Source: Acidovorax sp. 210-6
GTDB taxonomy: Bacteria > Pseudomonadota > Gammaproteobacteria > Burkholderiales > Burkholderiaceae_C
NCBI RefSeq assembly: GCF_010020825.1
Contig: NZ_JAACJE010000001.1
Location: forward strand, 248,001-312,000
Length of the DNA: 64,000 bases
Reading direction: 5' to 3'
Under the pieces are notes generated by a model. The model was not told the origin of the DNA. It searched no databases and saw only the letters and a program-made list of their open reading frames with translations. A program made the translations under genes and the position numbers. Shown here piece after piece: positions 8,265 to 16,588 of this stretch. Positions within the stretch are counted from its first letter, which is position 1; each line of letters opens with the position of its first letter.

Positions 8265-9829
8265 TGAAGCCAGGGCTCTCGCTCCGCGTATCGCAGCACC
8301 TGGCGCTGACGCCGCAATTGCAGCAGTCCATCCGGCTGCTGCAACTGTCCACCCAGGAGCTGTCGCAAGAGATCGAGCAGATGCTCGACGAGAACCCATT
8401 CCTGGAGCGCTCCAGCGACGAGGCCGAGCGCGAGGCCTTTGGCCTGAGTCAGGCCGACATGCCTGCGCAACGGGACGATGCCACCGCTGACGCCGCTATC
8501 ATTTCAGGAGCTTCTGGCGCAGATGCAGCAAGCGTAGAGGGCCAAAATGATGCCGAAACTTCCGTCCTGGGTGAAGAACCCGGCTGGGAGGGCGACGGCA
8601 CCACCGAGATCGCTCCCGACGACAGCGAATGGGGCGGTGACGCGCCCGCGCGCCAGCAAGGCGCTGCTGCCGATGAGGACACCGACGCCACGGAATGGGT
8701 GCACACCCAGGAATCCCTCACCGAGCATCTGCACCGCCAGGCCCTGGCGCTGCGCCTGTCCGACGTGGACAGGGCGGCGCTGCGCTTTCTCATCGAATCG
8801 CTGACCGAAGACGGCTACCTTGAAGACCCGATCGAGACCCTGGCCCAGGGGCTGGCGGGCACGGACGACCCGGAGCAACTGGATGAACTGGTGCACCACT
8901 TCACGGTGGCGCTGCGTCTGTTGCAAAGCCTGGAGCCCACCGGCGTGGGCGCGCGCAACCTGGCCGAATGCCTGGGCCTGCAACTGCGCGCGCTGTTGCA
9001 GGAGGGCGCGGCCGACGCCGAGACCGTGCAGGCGGCCCTGTGCATCTGCGGCCAGTCGCTGGACCTGCTGGCGCGGCGCGACGTGCGCCGCCTGGTGCAG
9101 CTGTGCGGCTGCAGCGAGGAACGCACCCGTGCCGCGATGGCGCTGATCACCCGGCTGGAGCCGCGCCCAGGCCGGCGCTTTGCCGATGTGGAGCGCAACG
9201 CCGTGGTGCCCGACGTGCTTGTCACGCGCAGCGGTCGCAGTGGGCAGAACTTTGTGGTGCAGCTCAACCCCGAGGTCATGCCCAAGCTGCGCGTGCACGA
9301 CGTGTACGCGGGCGCCTTGCGCGGCCACCGCGGGGGCGAAGGCCACCAGGCGCTGCAACAGCGCTTGCAGGAGGCGCGCTGGTTCATCAAGAACATCCAG
9401 CAGCGCTTTGACACCATCCTGCGCGTTTCGCGCGCCATCGTCGAGCGGCAGAAGAACTTCTTCGTGCATGGCGAGCTGGCCATGCGCCCGCTGGTGCTGC
9501 GCGACATTGCCGACGAGCTGGGTCTGCACGAATCGACCATCTCACGCGTGACCACGGCCAAGTACATGGCCACGCCGCAGGGCACGTTCGAACTGAAATA
9601 TTTCTTCGGCTCGGGCCTGGGCACCGACACGGGCGGCAACGCCTCCAGCACGGCGGTGCGCGCACTCATCAAGCAGTTCATCGCCGCCGAGAGCCCCGCC
9701 AAGCCCCTGTCCGACAGCCAACTGGCCGACATGCTCAAGGAGCAGGGCATCGAGTGCGCGCGCCGCACTGTGGCCAAGTACCGCGAGGCGTTGCGCATCC
9801 CCACCGCCACGCTGCGCAAGGCACTCTAG
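8264..9829 (+). CDS. rpoN: RNA polymerase sigma-54 factor RpoN
   Basis: Sigma-54 directs RNA polymerase to -24/-12 promoters and needs an AAA+ activator such as HoxA, encoded 18 kb downstream. The 521-aa protein has the glutamine-rich region I ([25 protein letters not shown]), a variable acidic region II (about 50-155), the core-binding domain, a helix-turn-helix ([15 protein letters not shown]) and the RpoN box [10 protein letters not shown] near the C-terminus. Region II contains an in-frame stretch, about residues 78-97, whose DNA resembles the family-1 repeat. Its start overlaps the lptB stop. The usual downstream neighbours hpf and ptsN are missing; the hydrogenase region begins instead. 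Confidence 0.97.
   Translation: MKPGLSLRVSQHLALTPQLQQSIRLLQLSTQELSQEIEQMLDENPFLERSSDEAEREAFGLSQADMPAQRDDATADAAIISGASGADAASVEGQNDAETSVLGEEPGWEGDGTTEIAPDDSEWGGDAPARQQGAAADEDTDATEWVHTQESLTEHLHRQALALRLSDVDRAALRFLIESLTEDGYLEDPIETLAQGLAGTDDPEQLDELVHHFTVALRLLQSLEPTGVGARNLAECLGLQLRALLQEGAADAETVQAALCICGQSLDLLARRDVRRLVQLCGCSEERTRAAMALITRLEPRPGRRFADVERNAVVPDVLVTRSGRSGQNFVVQLNPEVMPKLRVHDVYAGALRGHRGGEGHQALQQRLQEARWFIKNIQQRFDTILRVSRAIVERQKNFFVHGELAMRPLVLRDIADELGLHESTISRVTTAKYMATPQGTFELKYFFGSGLGTDTGGNASSTAVRALIKQFIAAESPAKPLSDSQLADMLKEQGIECARRTVAKYREALRIPTATLRKAL
8495..8550. repeat. Family-1 repeat, copy B, inside rpoN
   Basis: DNA that begins GCTAT, continues AGCTTCTGGCGCA and ATGCAGCAAGC and ends in an A-rich stretch follows the family-1 pattern (best match is the rlmL copy at 59522). 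It is read in frame as a hydrophilic alanine/glycine segment within the variable region II of sigma-54, where extra residues should be tolerated. Confidence 0.5.
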
Positions 9830-9837
9830 CCATCTGC

Positions 9838-9857
9838 GGCCGCTGCCAGCGGCCTTT
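9838..9857 (+). terminator. Weak rho-independent terminator after rpoN
   Basis: A 7-bp perfect stem (GGCCGCT / AGCGGCC) with loop GCC is followed by TTT. It starts 9 bases after the rpoN stop and separates rpoN from the hydrogenase operon. Confidence 0.5.
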
Positions 9858-10000
9858 CCACTTCGGCCCTTCCGCTGCCAAGCCGCTAGCCAGTGCGCAG
9901 GCGCAGCCGGGTGTGGCCGCGTGCGCGGCGGTTCGGCAGCGCCAATGCTGGCGCGGGTTTGCCACGTCCGCTCAGGGTATTCCCGAGGGTGTATCCGTTC

Positions 10001-10016
10001 TGGCACACAACTTGAG
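10001..10016 (+). promoter_or_regulatory. Candidate sigma-54 promoter for the hoxK operon
   Basis: TGGCAC at 10001 followed by TTGA at 10012 keeps the exact GG-N10-Gx spacing of a -24/-12 promoter, but the -12 dinucleotide is GA rather than GC. The predicted start would be about 10027, 70 bases before hoxK. A second candidate, TGGCGC..TTTGC at 9949-9962, has a proper GC but is one base short. A direct repeat GGGTAT / GGGTGTAT (9975-9993) lies between them. Confidence 0.4.
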
Positions 10017-10098
10017 AAGTCTTGTGGGCACAGGACGGGTGCGCCGCTGCGCGCGCCCGCCTGCCCACAACAAAGACACCCTCACGAGGAGACCGACC

Positions 10099-11178
10099 GT
10101 GGAAACGTTTTACGAGGTGATGCGCCGCCAGGGCATCTCGCGGCGCAGCCTGCTGAAGTTCTGCTCGCTCACGGCGACTTCTCTGGGCCTGGGCCCGGCG
10201 TTCGTGCCGCAGATTGCCCATGCCATGGAAAACAAGCCGCGCACGCCCGTGCTGTGGCTGCACGGGCTGGAGTGCACCTGCTGCTCCGAGTCCTTCATCC
10301 GCTCGGCGCACCCGCTGGCCAAGGACGTGGTGCTGTCCATGATCTCGCTGGACTACGACGACCTGCTCATGGCCGCCGCAGGCCACCAGGCCGAGGCCGC
10401 GCTCGACGAGGTGATCGAAAAGTACAAGGGCCAGTACATCCTGGCGGTGGAGGGCAACCCGCCGCTCAACGAGGACGGCATGTACTGCATCCAGGGCGGC
10501 AAGCCCTTTGTGGAAAAGCTGCGCCGCGTGGCCAAGGACTGCAAGGCCATCATCTCCTGGGGCTCGTGTGCGTCCTGGGGCTGCGTGCAGGCGGCCCATC
10601 CCAACCCCACGCGCGCCACGCCGGTGCACAAGGTCATTCTGGACAAGCCCATCATCAAGGTGCCGGGCTGCCCGCCCATCGCCGAGGTGATGACGGGTGT
10701 GATCACCTACATGCTCACCTTCGACCGCATCCCCGAGCTCGACCGCCAGGGGCGGCCCAAGATGTTCTACAGCCAGCGCATCCACGACAAGTGCTACCGC
10801 CGTCCGCACTTTGACGCAGGCCAGTTTGTCGAATCGTTCGACGACGAGAACGCGCGCAAGGGCTACTGCCTCTACAAGGTGGGCTGCAAGGGCCCCACCA
10901 CCTACAACGCCTGCTCCACGGTGCGCTGGAATGATGGGACGAGCTGGCCCGTGCAGTCGGGCCATGGCTGCCTGGGCTGCTCGGAAGAGGGCTTCTGGGA
11001 CAAAGGCTCGTTCTACGACCGGCTCACCAACATCAACGCCTTCGGTGTCGAGTCCAACGCCGACAAGGTGGGCGTGGCTGCGGCCGGGGCCGTGGGCGCG
11101 GCCGTGGCGGCGCATGCGGCGGTGTCCATGCTCAAGCGCGCCTCCGACAAGAACGAGCCGGCCAAGGCCGACCACTGA
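10099..11178 (+). CDS. hoxK: Membrane-bound [NiFe] hydrogenase small subunit HoxK
   Basis: HoxK carries three Fe-S clusters that move electrons from the HoxG active site to cytochrome b HoxZ at the outer face of the inner membrane. The 359-aa precursor has a Tat signal with SRRSLLKFC (residues 14-22), cleaved near AHA-MENK at about 42, and a C-terminal membrane anchor (about 322-345). The proximal-cluster region reads ECTCCSES, and a second segment GSCASWGC adds a further extra cysteine: this is the six-cysteine pattern of O2-tolerant group 1d enzymes. GTG 10099 is the start because AGGAG lies 8 bases upstream and the Tat signal then has normal length; the frame is open further upstream. First gene of the hox operon. 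Confidence 0.96.
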   Translation: METFYEVMRRQGISRRSLLKFCSLTATSLGLGPAFVPQIAHAMENKPRTPVLWLHGLECTCCSESFIRSAHPLAKDVVLSMISLDYDDLLMAAAGHQAEAALDEVIEKYKGQYILAVEGNPPLNEDGMYCIQGGKPFVEKLRRVAKDCKAIISWGSCASWGCVQAAHPNPTRATPVHKVILDKPIIKVPGCPPIAEVMTGVITYMLTFDRIPELDRQGRPKMFYSQRIHDKCYRRPHFDAGQFVESFDDENARKGYCLYKVGCKGPTTYNACSTVRWNDGTSWPVQSGHGCLGCSEEGFWDKGSFYDRLTNINAFGVESNADKVGVAAAGAVGAAVAAHAAVSMLKRASDKNEPAKADH

Positions 11179-11201
11179 TCCAGCACAAGGAGCCACGCAC
11201 C

Positions 11202-13058
11202 ATGGGCGCCAACGACCAGACCCCCTTCGCACTCGACAACAGCGGCAAGCGCATCGTCGTCGATCCTGTCACGCGCATCGAGGGGCATATGCGCTGCGAG
11301 GTCAACCTCGACAGCAACAATGTGATCCGCAACGCGGTATCCACCGGCACGCTCTGGCGCGGGCTGGAGGTCATCCTCAAGGGGCGCGACCCGCGCGACG
11401 CCTGGGCCTTCGTCGAGCGCATCTGCGGCGTGTGCACCAGCAGCCACGCGCTGACCTCGGTGCGCGCCGTGGAGGATGCGCTGGGCATCAAGATTCCCAA
11501 GAACGCGCACCTGATCCGCGAAATCATGGCCAAGGCCCAGATGGTGCAGGACCATGTGGTGCACTTCTACCACCTGCACGCGCTGGACTGGGTGGACGTG
11601 GTCGCCTGCCTCAAGGCCGACCCCAAGAAGACCTCCGAGCTGCAGCAACTGGTGTCGCCCGCGCACCCGCTGTCCTCGCCGGGCTACTTCCGCGACATCC
11701 AGAACCGCATCAAGAAGTTTGTCGAGAGTGGCCAGCTTGGGCCGTTCAAGAACGGCTACTGGGGCTCCAAGGCCTACATCCTGCCCGCCGAGGCCAACCT
11801 CATGGCCGTGGCGCACTACCTGGAGGCGTTGGATCTGCAGAAGGAATGGATCAAGATCCACGCCATCTTCGGCGGCAAGAACCCGCACCCCAACTACCTG
11901 GTGGGCGGCATGCCCTGCGCCATCAACATTGACCGCGACGGCGCGGCGGGGGCGCCCATCAACATGGAGCGGCTCAACTTCGTCAAGGCGCGCATCGACG
12001 AGGGCAACGCGTTCTATCGCAACGTCTATCTGCCCGACGTGCTGGCCATCGGAACGCTGTACAAGCAGGCGGGCTGGCTCTACGGCGGCGGTTTGGCGGG
12101 CCTCAACGTCATGGACTACGGCGAGCACGCCAAGGTCAGCTACGACAAGAGCACCGACCAGTTGCCCGGCGGTGCCATCATCAATGGCGACTGGAGCAAG
12201 ATCCATCCGGTCGATCTGCGTGACCCCGAGCAGATCCAGGAATTCGTCACCCACTCCTGGTACAAGTACGCCGACGAAACCAAGGGCCTGCACCCCTGGG
12301 ACGGCGTCACCGAACCCAACTACGTGCTGGGCGCCAAGACCAAGGGCACGCGCACCGACATCCACGAAATCGACGAAAGCGCCAAGTACTCCTGGCTCAA
12401 GGCCCCGCGCTGGCGCGGCCATGCCATGGAGGTGGGGCCGCTGGCGCGCTACATCCTGGCCTATGTGCACGCGTCGCAAGGCAACAAGTATTGCCAGCGC
12501 GCCAAGGAGCAGGTGGACTTCCTGGCCAGCATGGTCAACAGCGGCATTCCCAAGGCGCTGGGCTTGCCCGAAACGCAGTACACCCTCAAGCAATTGCTGC
12601 CCACCACCATCGGCCGCACGGCAGCCCGCTGCCTGGAAGGCCAGTACCTGGGCGAGTTGCTGCTCGAAGACTGGCACTCGCTCGTGGCCAACATCAAGGC
12701 AGGCGACACCGCCACGGCCAACGTCGAGAAGTGGGACCCGTCCACCTGGCCCAAGGAGGCCAAGGGCGTGGGCACATCGGCCGCACCGCGCGGAGGCCTG
12801 GCGCACTGGATCCGCATCAAGGACGGCAAGATCGACAACTACCAGTGCGTGGTGCCCACCACCTGGAACGGCAGCCCGCGCGACGCCAAGGGCCAGATCG
12901 GCGCCTTCGAAGCCGCGCTGCTGGGCACACCCATGGTCAACCCGGAGCAGCCGCTGGAGATCCTGCGCACCCTGCACTCGTTCGATCCCTGCCTGGCGTG
13001 CTCCACGCACGTCATGGGACCGGACGGGCAGGAACTCACCTCGGTCAAGGTACGCTGA
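11202..13058 (+). CDS. hoxG: Membrane-bound [NiFe] hydrogenase large subunit HoxG
   Basis: HoxG holds the NiFe(CN)2CO centre that splits H2 in the periplasm. Nickel ligands are in RICGVC (C75, C78) and DPCLAC (C597, C600); these positions are the same as I recall for R. eutropha HoxG. The C-terminal 15 residues after H603 ([15 protein letters not shown]) are the peptide removed by the protease HoxM after nickel insertion. It has no signal peptide and is exported with HoxK through Tat. The 618-aa length is typical. It lies 23 bases after hoxK with an AAGGAG site. Confidence 0.97.
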   Translation: MGANDQTPFALDNSGKRIVVDPVTRIEGHMRCEVNLDSNNVIRNAVSTGTLWRGLEVILKGRDPRDAWAFVERICGVCTSSHALTSVRAVEDALGIKIPKNAHLIREIMAKAQMVQDHVVHFYHLHALDWVDVVACLKADPKKTSELQQLVSPAHPLSSPGYFRDIQNRIKKFVESGQLGPFKNGYWGSKAYILPAEANLMAVAHYLEALDLQKEWIKIHAIFGGKNPHPNYLVGGMPCAINIDRDGAAGAPINMERLNFVKARIDEGNAFYRNVYLPDVLAIGTLYKQAGWLYGGGLAGLNVMDYGEHAKVSYDKSTDQLPGGAIINGDWSKIHPVDLRDPEQIQEFVTHSWYKYADETKGLHPWDGVTEPNYVLGAKTKGTRTDIHEIDESAKYSWLKAPRWRGHAMEVGPLARYILAYVHASQGNKYCQRAKEQVDFLASMVNSGIPKALGLPETQYTLKQLLPTTIGRTAARCLEGQYLGELLLEDWHSLVANIKAGDTATANVEKWDPSTWPKEAKGVGTSAAPRGGLAHWIRIKDGKIDNYQCVVPTTWNGSPRDAKGQIGAFEAALLGTPMVNPEQPLEILRTLHSFDPCLACSTHVMGPDGQELTSVKVR

Positions 13059-13086
13059 AGGCCTCGGAACGACATAGGAGACAAAC

Positions 13087-13695
13087 ATGCGAATGAACAC
13101 TGTTGCAGTCAAGGGCCTGCTGACCATTGCCCTGTGTGCCCTGGGCGGAGCGGCCCAGGCCCATGTGGGCCACGAGGGCGGCCATGCCGCCACTTTTGTC
13201 AGCGGACTGGCACACCCCGTGTCGGGACTGGACCACCTGCTGGCCATGGTGGCCGTGGGTCTGTGGTCTGCCGTGACCCTGCCGCAGCGCCGCTGGCAGG
13301 CGCCCGCGGTGTTCGTGGCCGCCATGGCCCTGGGGGCCTTGCTGGCGCACCTTGGGGCTGCACTGCCCTTGGGCGGCGCGCTGGAAGTGATGATTGCCGC
13401 CAGCGTGGTGCTGCTGGGCGCGCTGCTGGTCAGTGGCGCGGCACTGCCCGCCGGGCTGGGCCTGGGGCTGGTGGGCGCGTCGGCCCTGTTGCATGGCACG
13501 GCCCACGGGCTGGAAATGGCTGCGGGTGCTTCCTTCCTGGCCTATGGCGCGGGTTTTGTGTTGTCCACGGCAGCGCTGCACTTTGGCGGCATGGGTCTGG
13601 GCGTGCTGCTGCAGCGTGTGCGGGCGGTGCTGCCGCGCGCGGCGGGAGCCCTGATCGGCGGCGCGGGCCTGGCATTGCTGCTGGCCCGCATTTGA
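13087..13695 (+). CDS. hupE: HupE/UreJ-family nickel permease
   Basis: A 202-aa membrane protein with a cleavable N-terminal signal (about 1-23, ending AQA) and about six further membrane helices. The family signature HPxSGxDHLLAM (HPVSGLDHLLAM, about residues 41-52) and the first histidines of the mature protein (HVGHEGGHAATF) are candidate nickel ligands. HupE/UreJ proteins import nickel for hydrogenase or urease. Its place between hoxG and hoxZ differs from R. eutropha, where I know of no hupE in this operon and nickel uptake is by HoxN. An AGGAGAC site precedes the ATG by 5 bases. Confidence 0.9.
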   Translation: MRMNTVAVKGLLTIALCALGGAAQAHVGHEGGHAATFVSGLAHPVSGLDHLLAMVAVGLWSAVTLPQRRWQAPAVFVAAMALGALLAHLGAALPLGGALEVMIAASVVLLGALLVSGAALPAGLGLGLVGASALLHGTAHGLEMAAGASFLAYGAGFVLSTAALHFGGMGLGVLLQRVRAVLPRAAGALIGGAGLALLLARI

Positions 13696-13737
13696 GCGCA
13701 CTGGCAGCGCACGGTCCCACCCCCCCAGGAGGCGCGC

Positions 13738-14469
13738 ATGAACCCCTCGACCCCCCAGAACCTGGCCGACATCACCGGCATCGACGAACGTACCGTGGCG
13801 AATGCGCCGCAGGTGCGCTCGGTCTATGTGTACGAGGCGCCGGTGCGCGTGTGGCATTGGATCAACGCATTGGCCATCACCGTGCTGTGCGTCACGGGCT
13901 ACCTCATCGGGTCCCCCCTGCCCAGCGTGAGCGGCGAGGCCAGTGACCATTTCCTCATGGGCTACATCCGGTTTGCCCATTTCGCGGCAGGCTATGTGTT
14001 CGCCATCGGCCTGGCCGGGCGCGTGTACTGGGCCTTCGTGGGCAACCACCATGCCCGCGAGATGGTCACGCTGCCCGTGCTGCGCCTGGCCTACTGGCGT
14101 GAGGTGTGGGCCATGTTCACCTGGTACCTGTTCCTGCGTCCGCGCCCCAACCAATACGTGGGCCACAACCCGCTGGCACGGCTGATGATGTTCGTGGGCT
14201 ACTTCCTGCTCTCGCTGTTCATGCTGGCCACCGGTTTTGCACTGTATGGCGAAGGCCTGCAGGCCGGGTCCTGGGTCGACCGCATGTTTGGCTGGCTCAT
14301 CCCTCTGCTGGGCCAATCGCACGGCGTGCACACCTGGCACCACCTGGGCATGTGGGCCATGGTGATCTTCGTGATTGCGCACATCTACGCCGCCGTGCGC
14401 GAGGACATCATGGGCCGCCAGAGCATCGTCAGCACCATGGTCTCCGGCTACCGCACCTTCAAGGATTGA
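13738..14469 (+). CDS. hoxZ: Hydrogenase b-type cytochrome HoxZ
   Basis: HoxZ anchors HoxKG to the membrane and passes electrons from the distal Fe-S cluster to ubiquinone using two b haems. The 243-aa protein has four long hydrophobic helices, with candidate haem-ligand histidines at RVWHWINALAI (about residue 39), HFAAGYVFAIG (about 81) and HTWHHLGMWAMVIFVIAHIYAA (about 200-220). It fits the Ni/Fe-hydrogenase b-type cytochrome family throughout. AGGAGG precedes ATG 13738. An HTH gene begins 9 bases after its stop. Confidence 0.95.
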   Translation: MNPSTPQNLADITGIDERTVANAPQVRSVYVYEAPVRVWHWINALAITVLCVTGYLIGSPLPSVSGEASDHFLMGYIRFAHFAAGYVFAIGLAGRVYWAFVGNHHAREMVTLPVLRLAYWREVWAMFTWYLFLRPRPNQYVGHNPLARLMMFVGYFLLSLFMLATGFALYGEGLQAGSWVDRMFGWLIPLLGQSHGVHTWHHLGMWAMVIFVIAHIYAAVREDIMGRQSIVSTMVSGYRTFKD

Positions 14470-14477
14470 TTGCCGCC

Positions 14478-14813
14478 ATGCCCGGCACCGCCCGTCGCCA
14501 TGCCCCTGGGGCCCAGCGCCTGCCGCACCCGGCGGGTGTGCCCCTGCGCTGCCCACCCCATCCGGGGCGGTTTCTGGCGCGGCATTTCCTGCGTCCGCTC
14601 TCCCTGAGTCAGACCGAAGCAGCGCGCCTGCTGGGCGTGTCGCGGCGCAGGCTCAATGAAATCATCCAGGGCCACCGCGGCATCACCCCCGACACCGCCA
14701 TCCGCTGCGCCATGGTGTTTGGCACCGATGCCCTGTTCTGGTTGGCCCTGCAGTCCCGCTGGGACAGCTTCCACGCCTGGAAGCACCTGCGCAGCATGGC
14801 GTGGGTTCACTGA
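14478..14813 (+). CDS. HigA/VapI-like XRE-family DNA-binding protein
   Basis: A 111-aa protein whose central region (about 37-100) is a helix-turn-helix of the HigA antidote type: LSLSQTEAARLLGVSRRRLNEIIQGHRGITPDTAIRCAMVFG, followed by the characteristic FWLALQSRWD. The first 30 residues are proline/arginine-rich and poorly conserved-looking. HigA proteins usually pair with a HigB RNase, but no higB-like frame is adjacent, so this is either an orphan antitoxin reused as a regulator or a relic. It starts 9 bases after hoxZ, inside the hydrogenase operon, at a position where the R. eutropha operon has no such gene. The 270-bp foldback element lies just downstream. Confidence 0.75.
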   Translation: MPGTARRHAPGAQRLPHPAGVPLRCPPHPGRFLARHFLRPLSLSQTEAARLLGVSRRRLNEIIQGHRGITPDTAIRCAMVFGTDALFWLALQSRWDSFHAWKHLRSMAWVH

Positions 14814-14900
14814 GTCGTTCTTCCTCCCCTTTTTGAGTTCATTGCACACCATGGCCTCTCGCTCGCCTGAAAACGCCTGTAACCCACCCCGTGACAGCGC

Positions 14901-15170
14901 TAGGGCGTGTCATCATTCAATTCCCCCGCGCGCTGGCCCCGCAATGCGGATGGATGCGCGAAGGGCGGCTTGCCCATGGTCATCCATGGGCAAGCCGCCC
15001 GACAAAGCAGACGCCGCATTGCGGGGCCAGCCCGAAGGGAAAGCCAGCCAGGCCGCGCATTGCGTCGTTGCCCTTCGCTTGTGCAGCGCGGCTGCATGGC
15101 ACTCAGGGCGCCTAGCACTGCACGGCCTGGTTGGCTTTCGCGTGGGGGAATTGAATGATGACACGCCCTA
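14901..15170. mobile_element. 270-bp MITE-like foldback element with 27-bp terminal inverted repeats
   Basis: The ends, 14901-14927 and 15144-15170, are perfect 27-bp inverted repeats beginning TAGGGCGTGTCATC. Inside are two further inverted pairs: an 18-bp perfect pair (14932-14949 with 15014-15031) enclosing a 17-bp perfect pair (14963-14979 with 14984-15000), and an imperfect pair around 15038-15140. No transposase is encoded. The outermost TA could be a duplicated TA target. It occupies the gap between the HTH gene and hoxM, and its right end overlaps the hoxM start. The remaining bases 14814-14900 show no feature. Confidence 0.85.
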
Positions 15171-15781
15171 GCCTGCAGCGCATCGTCGTGCTGGGCATCG
15201 GCAACATGCTCTGGGCCGACGAGGGCTTTGGCGTGCGCTGCGTCGAGGCGCTGCAGCAGCGCTTTGAGTTCGCGCCCCATGTGGAACTGGTGGATGGCGG
15301 CACGCAAGGGCTGGCGCTGCTGCAGTACGTGCAGGAGGCCGATGCGCTGCTGATCCTCGACGCTATCGACTACGGGCTGGCGCCCGGCACGCTCAAGGTG
15401 GTGCAGGGCGATGAGGTGCCCTGCTTTCTGGGCGCCAAGAAAATGAGCCTGCACCAAACGGGTTTTCAGGAAGTGCTGATGGTGGCGCAGCTCACTGGGC
15501 ACTATCCGCAGCGCATCGTGCTCATCGGCTGCCAGCCCGAGGAGCTGGAGGACTACGGCGGCAGCCTGCGTCCGCGCACCTTGCAGGCGCTGGAAGAAGC
15601 CCTGCCGCTGGCGCTGGAGCACTTGCAGCAGTGGGGCGCCTGCCCCGTGCCGCGCAGCCGCCCGCTGGAGCCCGCCCAGGCCACCACGGCGGCGCACCTG
15701 AGGCTGAACGCCTACGAAGCAGGCCGGCCCAGCGCCGAAGAGGCCTGCCGCATTGGCGATGCGCGCTTCATCCCGCGCTGA
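15155..15781 (+). CDS. hoxM: Hydrogenase maturation endopeptidase HoxM
   Basis: HoxM is the HycI/HyaD-type protease that removes the C-terminal peptide of HoxG once nickel is in place. The 208-aa protein starts with the family hallmark VVLGIGNMLWADEGFGVRCVE and has the second nickel-sensing acid/histidine region further on (LDAIDYG and LHQTGFQEVL). Both possible ATGs (15155 and 15158) lie within the right inverted repeat of the foldback element, as does the G-rich ribosome-binding stretch (15144-15149); no other start exists between there and the conserved core. The C-terminal 40 residues are variable. The next gene, hoxL, begins 14 bases later. Confidence 0.93.
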   Translation: MMTRPSLQRIVVLGIGNMLWADEGFGVRCVEALQQRFEFAPHVELVDGGTQGLALLQYVQEADALLILDAIDYGLAPGTLKVVQGDEVPCFLGAKKMSLHQTGFQEVLMVAQLTGHYPQRIVLIGCQPEELEDYGGSLRPRTLQALEEALPLALEHLQQWGACPVPRSRPLEPAQATTAAHLRLNAYEAGRPSAEEACRIGDARFIPR

Positions 15782-15795
15782 ACAAAGGCCGAACC

Positions 15796-16149
15796 ATGTG
15801 CATCGGAATCCCCATGCAAGTGCGCACCCTGCTGGAGGGCCATGTACTGGCCGAAGGCCCGCAGGGCCTGGAGCGGGTGAACACCGCGCTGGTGGGCGAC
15901 TGCCTGCCCGGCGAATGGGTGCTGGTCTTTCTGGGCTCTGCGCGCGAACGCCTGAGTCCCGAGCGCGCCGCCGAGGTGCGCTCCCTGCTGGCGCTGGTCG
16001 AAGACACGCTGGCCGGGCGCTACGACCCCCAGTCCCCCGAGGCCCAGGCCGCTTTTGCACTGCCATCGGCCATGGGGGCCGAACAACTGGCGGCGCTGCT
16101 GGGCGCCGGTGCCGATCTCTCATCCCAAGGAAGCTCTCATGAACACTGA
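15796..16149 (+). CDS. hoxL: HypC/HupF-family chaperone HoxL
   Basis: A 117-aa HypC-like protein with the obligatory N-terminal MCIGIPMQV, whose Cys2 binds the Fe(CN)2CO fragment or the large subunit. The family OB-like fold extends to about residue 75, with GDCLPGEWVLVFLGSARERLSPERAAEV, followed by a longer C-terminal tail than in HypC. HoxL/HupF works specifically on the membrane-bound hydrogenase, protecting the HoxG precursor in O2. The gene overlaps hoxO by 11 bases. Confidence 0.9.
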   Translation: MCIGIPMQVRTLLEGHVLAEGPQGLERVNTALVGDCLPGEWVLVFLGSARERLSPERAAEVRSLLALVEDTLAGRYDPQSPEAQAAFALPSAMGAEQLAALLGAGADLSSQGSSHEH

Positions 16150-16588
16150 AGCAATGCAGGCCCCCGCGCTGGTGCAGCGGCTGGTCCAGTCCCACGGCGC
16201 CCAATGGGTTGGGCAGGACGACGCCGAGGCCTTCACCGCCGGGCCCGGTGTGCGCGTGCTGTTTTTCTGTGGCGACCCGGTGCGCTTTCCCGAGGGGCTG
16301 GATGTGGCTGTGGTGCTGCCCGAGCTGCACGCCGCCCTGGGCCGGTCTTTCACCATCGGCGCCGTGCCCGCGGACTGCGAAGACCTGCTGGCCCGACGCC
16401 TGGGCGTGCAGCGCTGGCCCGCGCTGGTGTTCTTCCGCGACGGCCAGTACCTCACCACCCTGTCGGGCATGTTCGACTGGACGGATTTTGTCCAGCGCGT
16501 GCAGCAGGCGCTGCACATGCCGCCCTCGCGCCGCCCTGGCATCGGCATTCCCGTCGTCACCGTCGGTGGTGAAAGCCACTGCCACTGA
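16139..16588 (+). CDS. hoxO: HyaE/HupG-family Tat-proofreading chaperone HoxO
   Basis: A 149-aa thioredoxin-fold protein without a CxxC motif, matching the HoxO/HupG/HyaE family that holds the HoxK precursor before Tat export. Recognisable segments are VRVLFFCGDPVRFPEGLDVAVVLPEL and LGVQRWPALVFFRDGQYLTTLSGMFDWTDF. ATG 16139 overlaps the end of hoxL. An IS110-family element begins within a few bases of its stop, but the coding sequence appears complete. Confidence 0.88.
   Translation: MNTEAMQAPALVQRLVQSHGAQWVGQDDAEAFTAGPGVRVLFFCGDPVRFPEGLDVAVVLPELHAALGRSFTIGAVPADCEDLLARRLGVQRWPALVFFRDGQYLTTLSGMFDWTDFVQRVQQALHMPPSRRPGIGIPVVTVGGESHCH

Noticed and set aside
9948-9964. TGGCGC..TTTGC as the main hoxK sigma-54 promoter
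   Set aside because: GG and GC are 9 rather than 10 bases apart, and this spacing is critical for sigma-54; kept only as an alternative to the site at 10001.
11013-13499. Very long open frame on the minus strand across hoxG and hupE
   Set aside because: It is a high-GC shadow of hoxG/hupE; the translation is low-complexity in His, Gln, Val and Ala, resembles no family, and the plus-strand genes have complete motifs.
14907-15158. Small frames inside the foldback element that could be read as peptides
   Set aside because: They arise from palindromic DNA and show no family; the same peptide-like string appears on both strands because of the inverted repeats.
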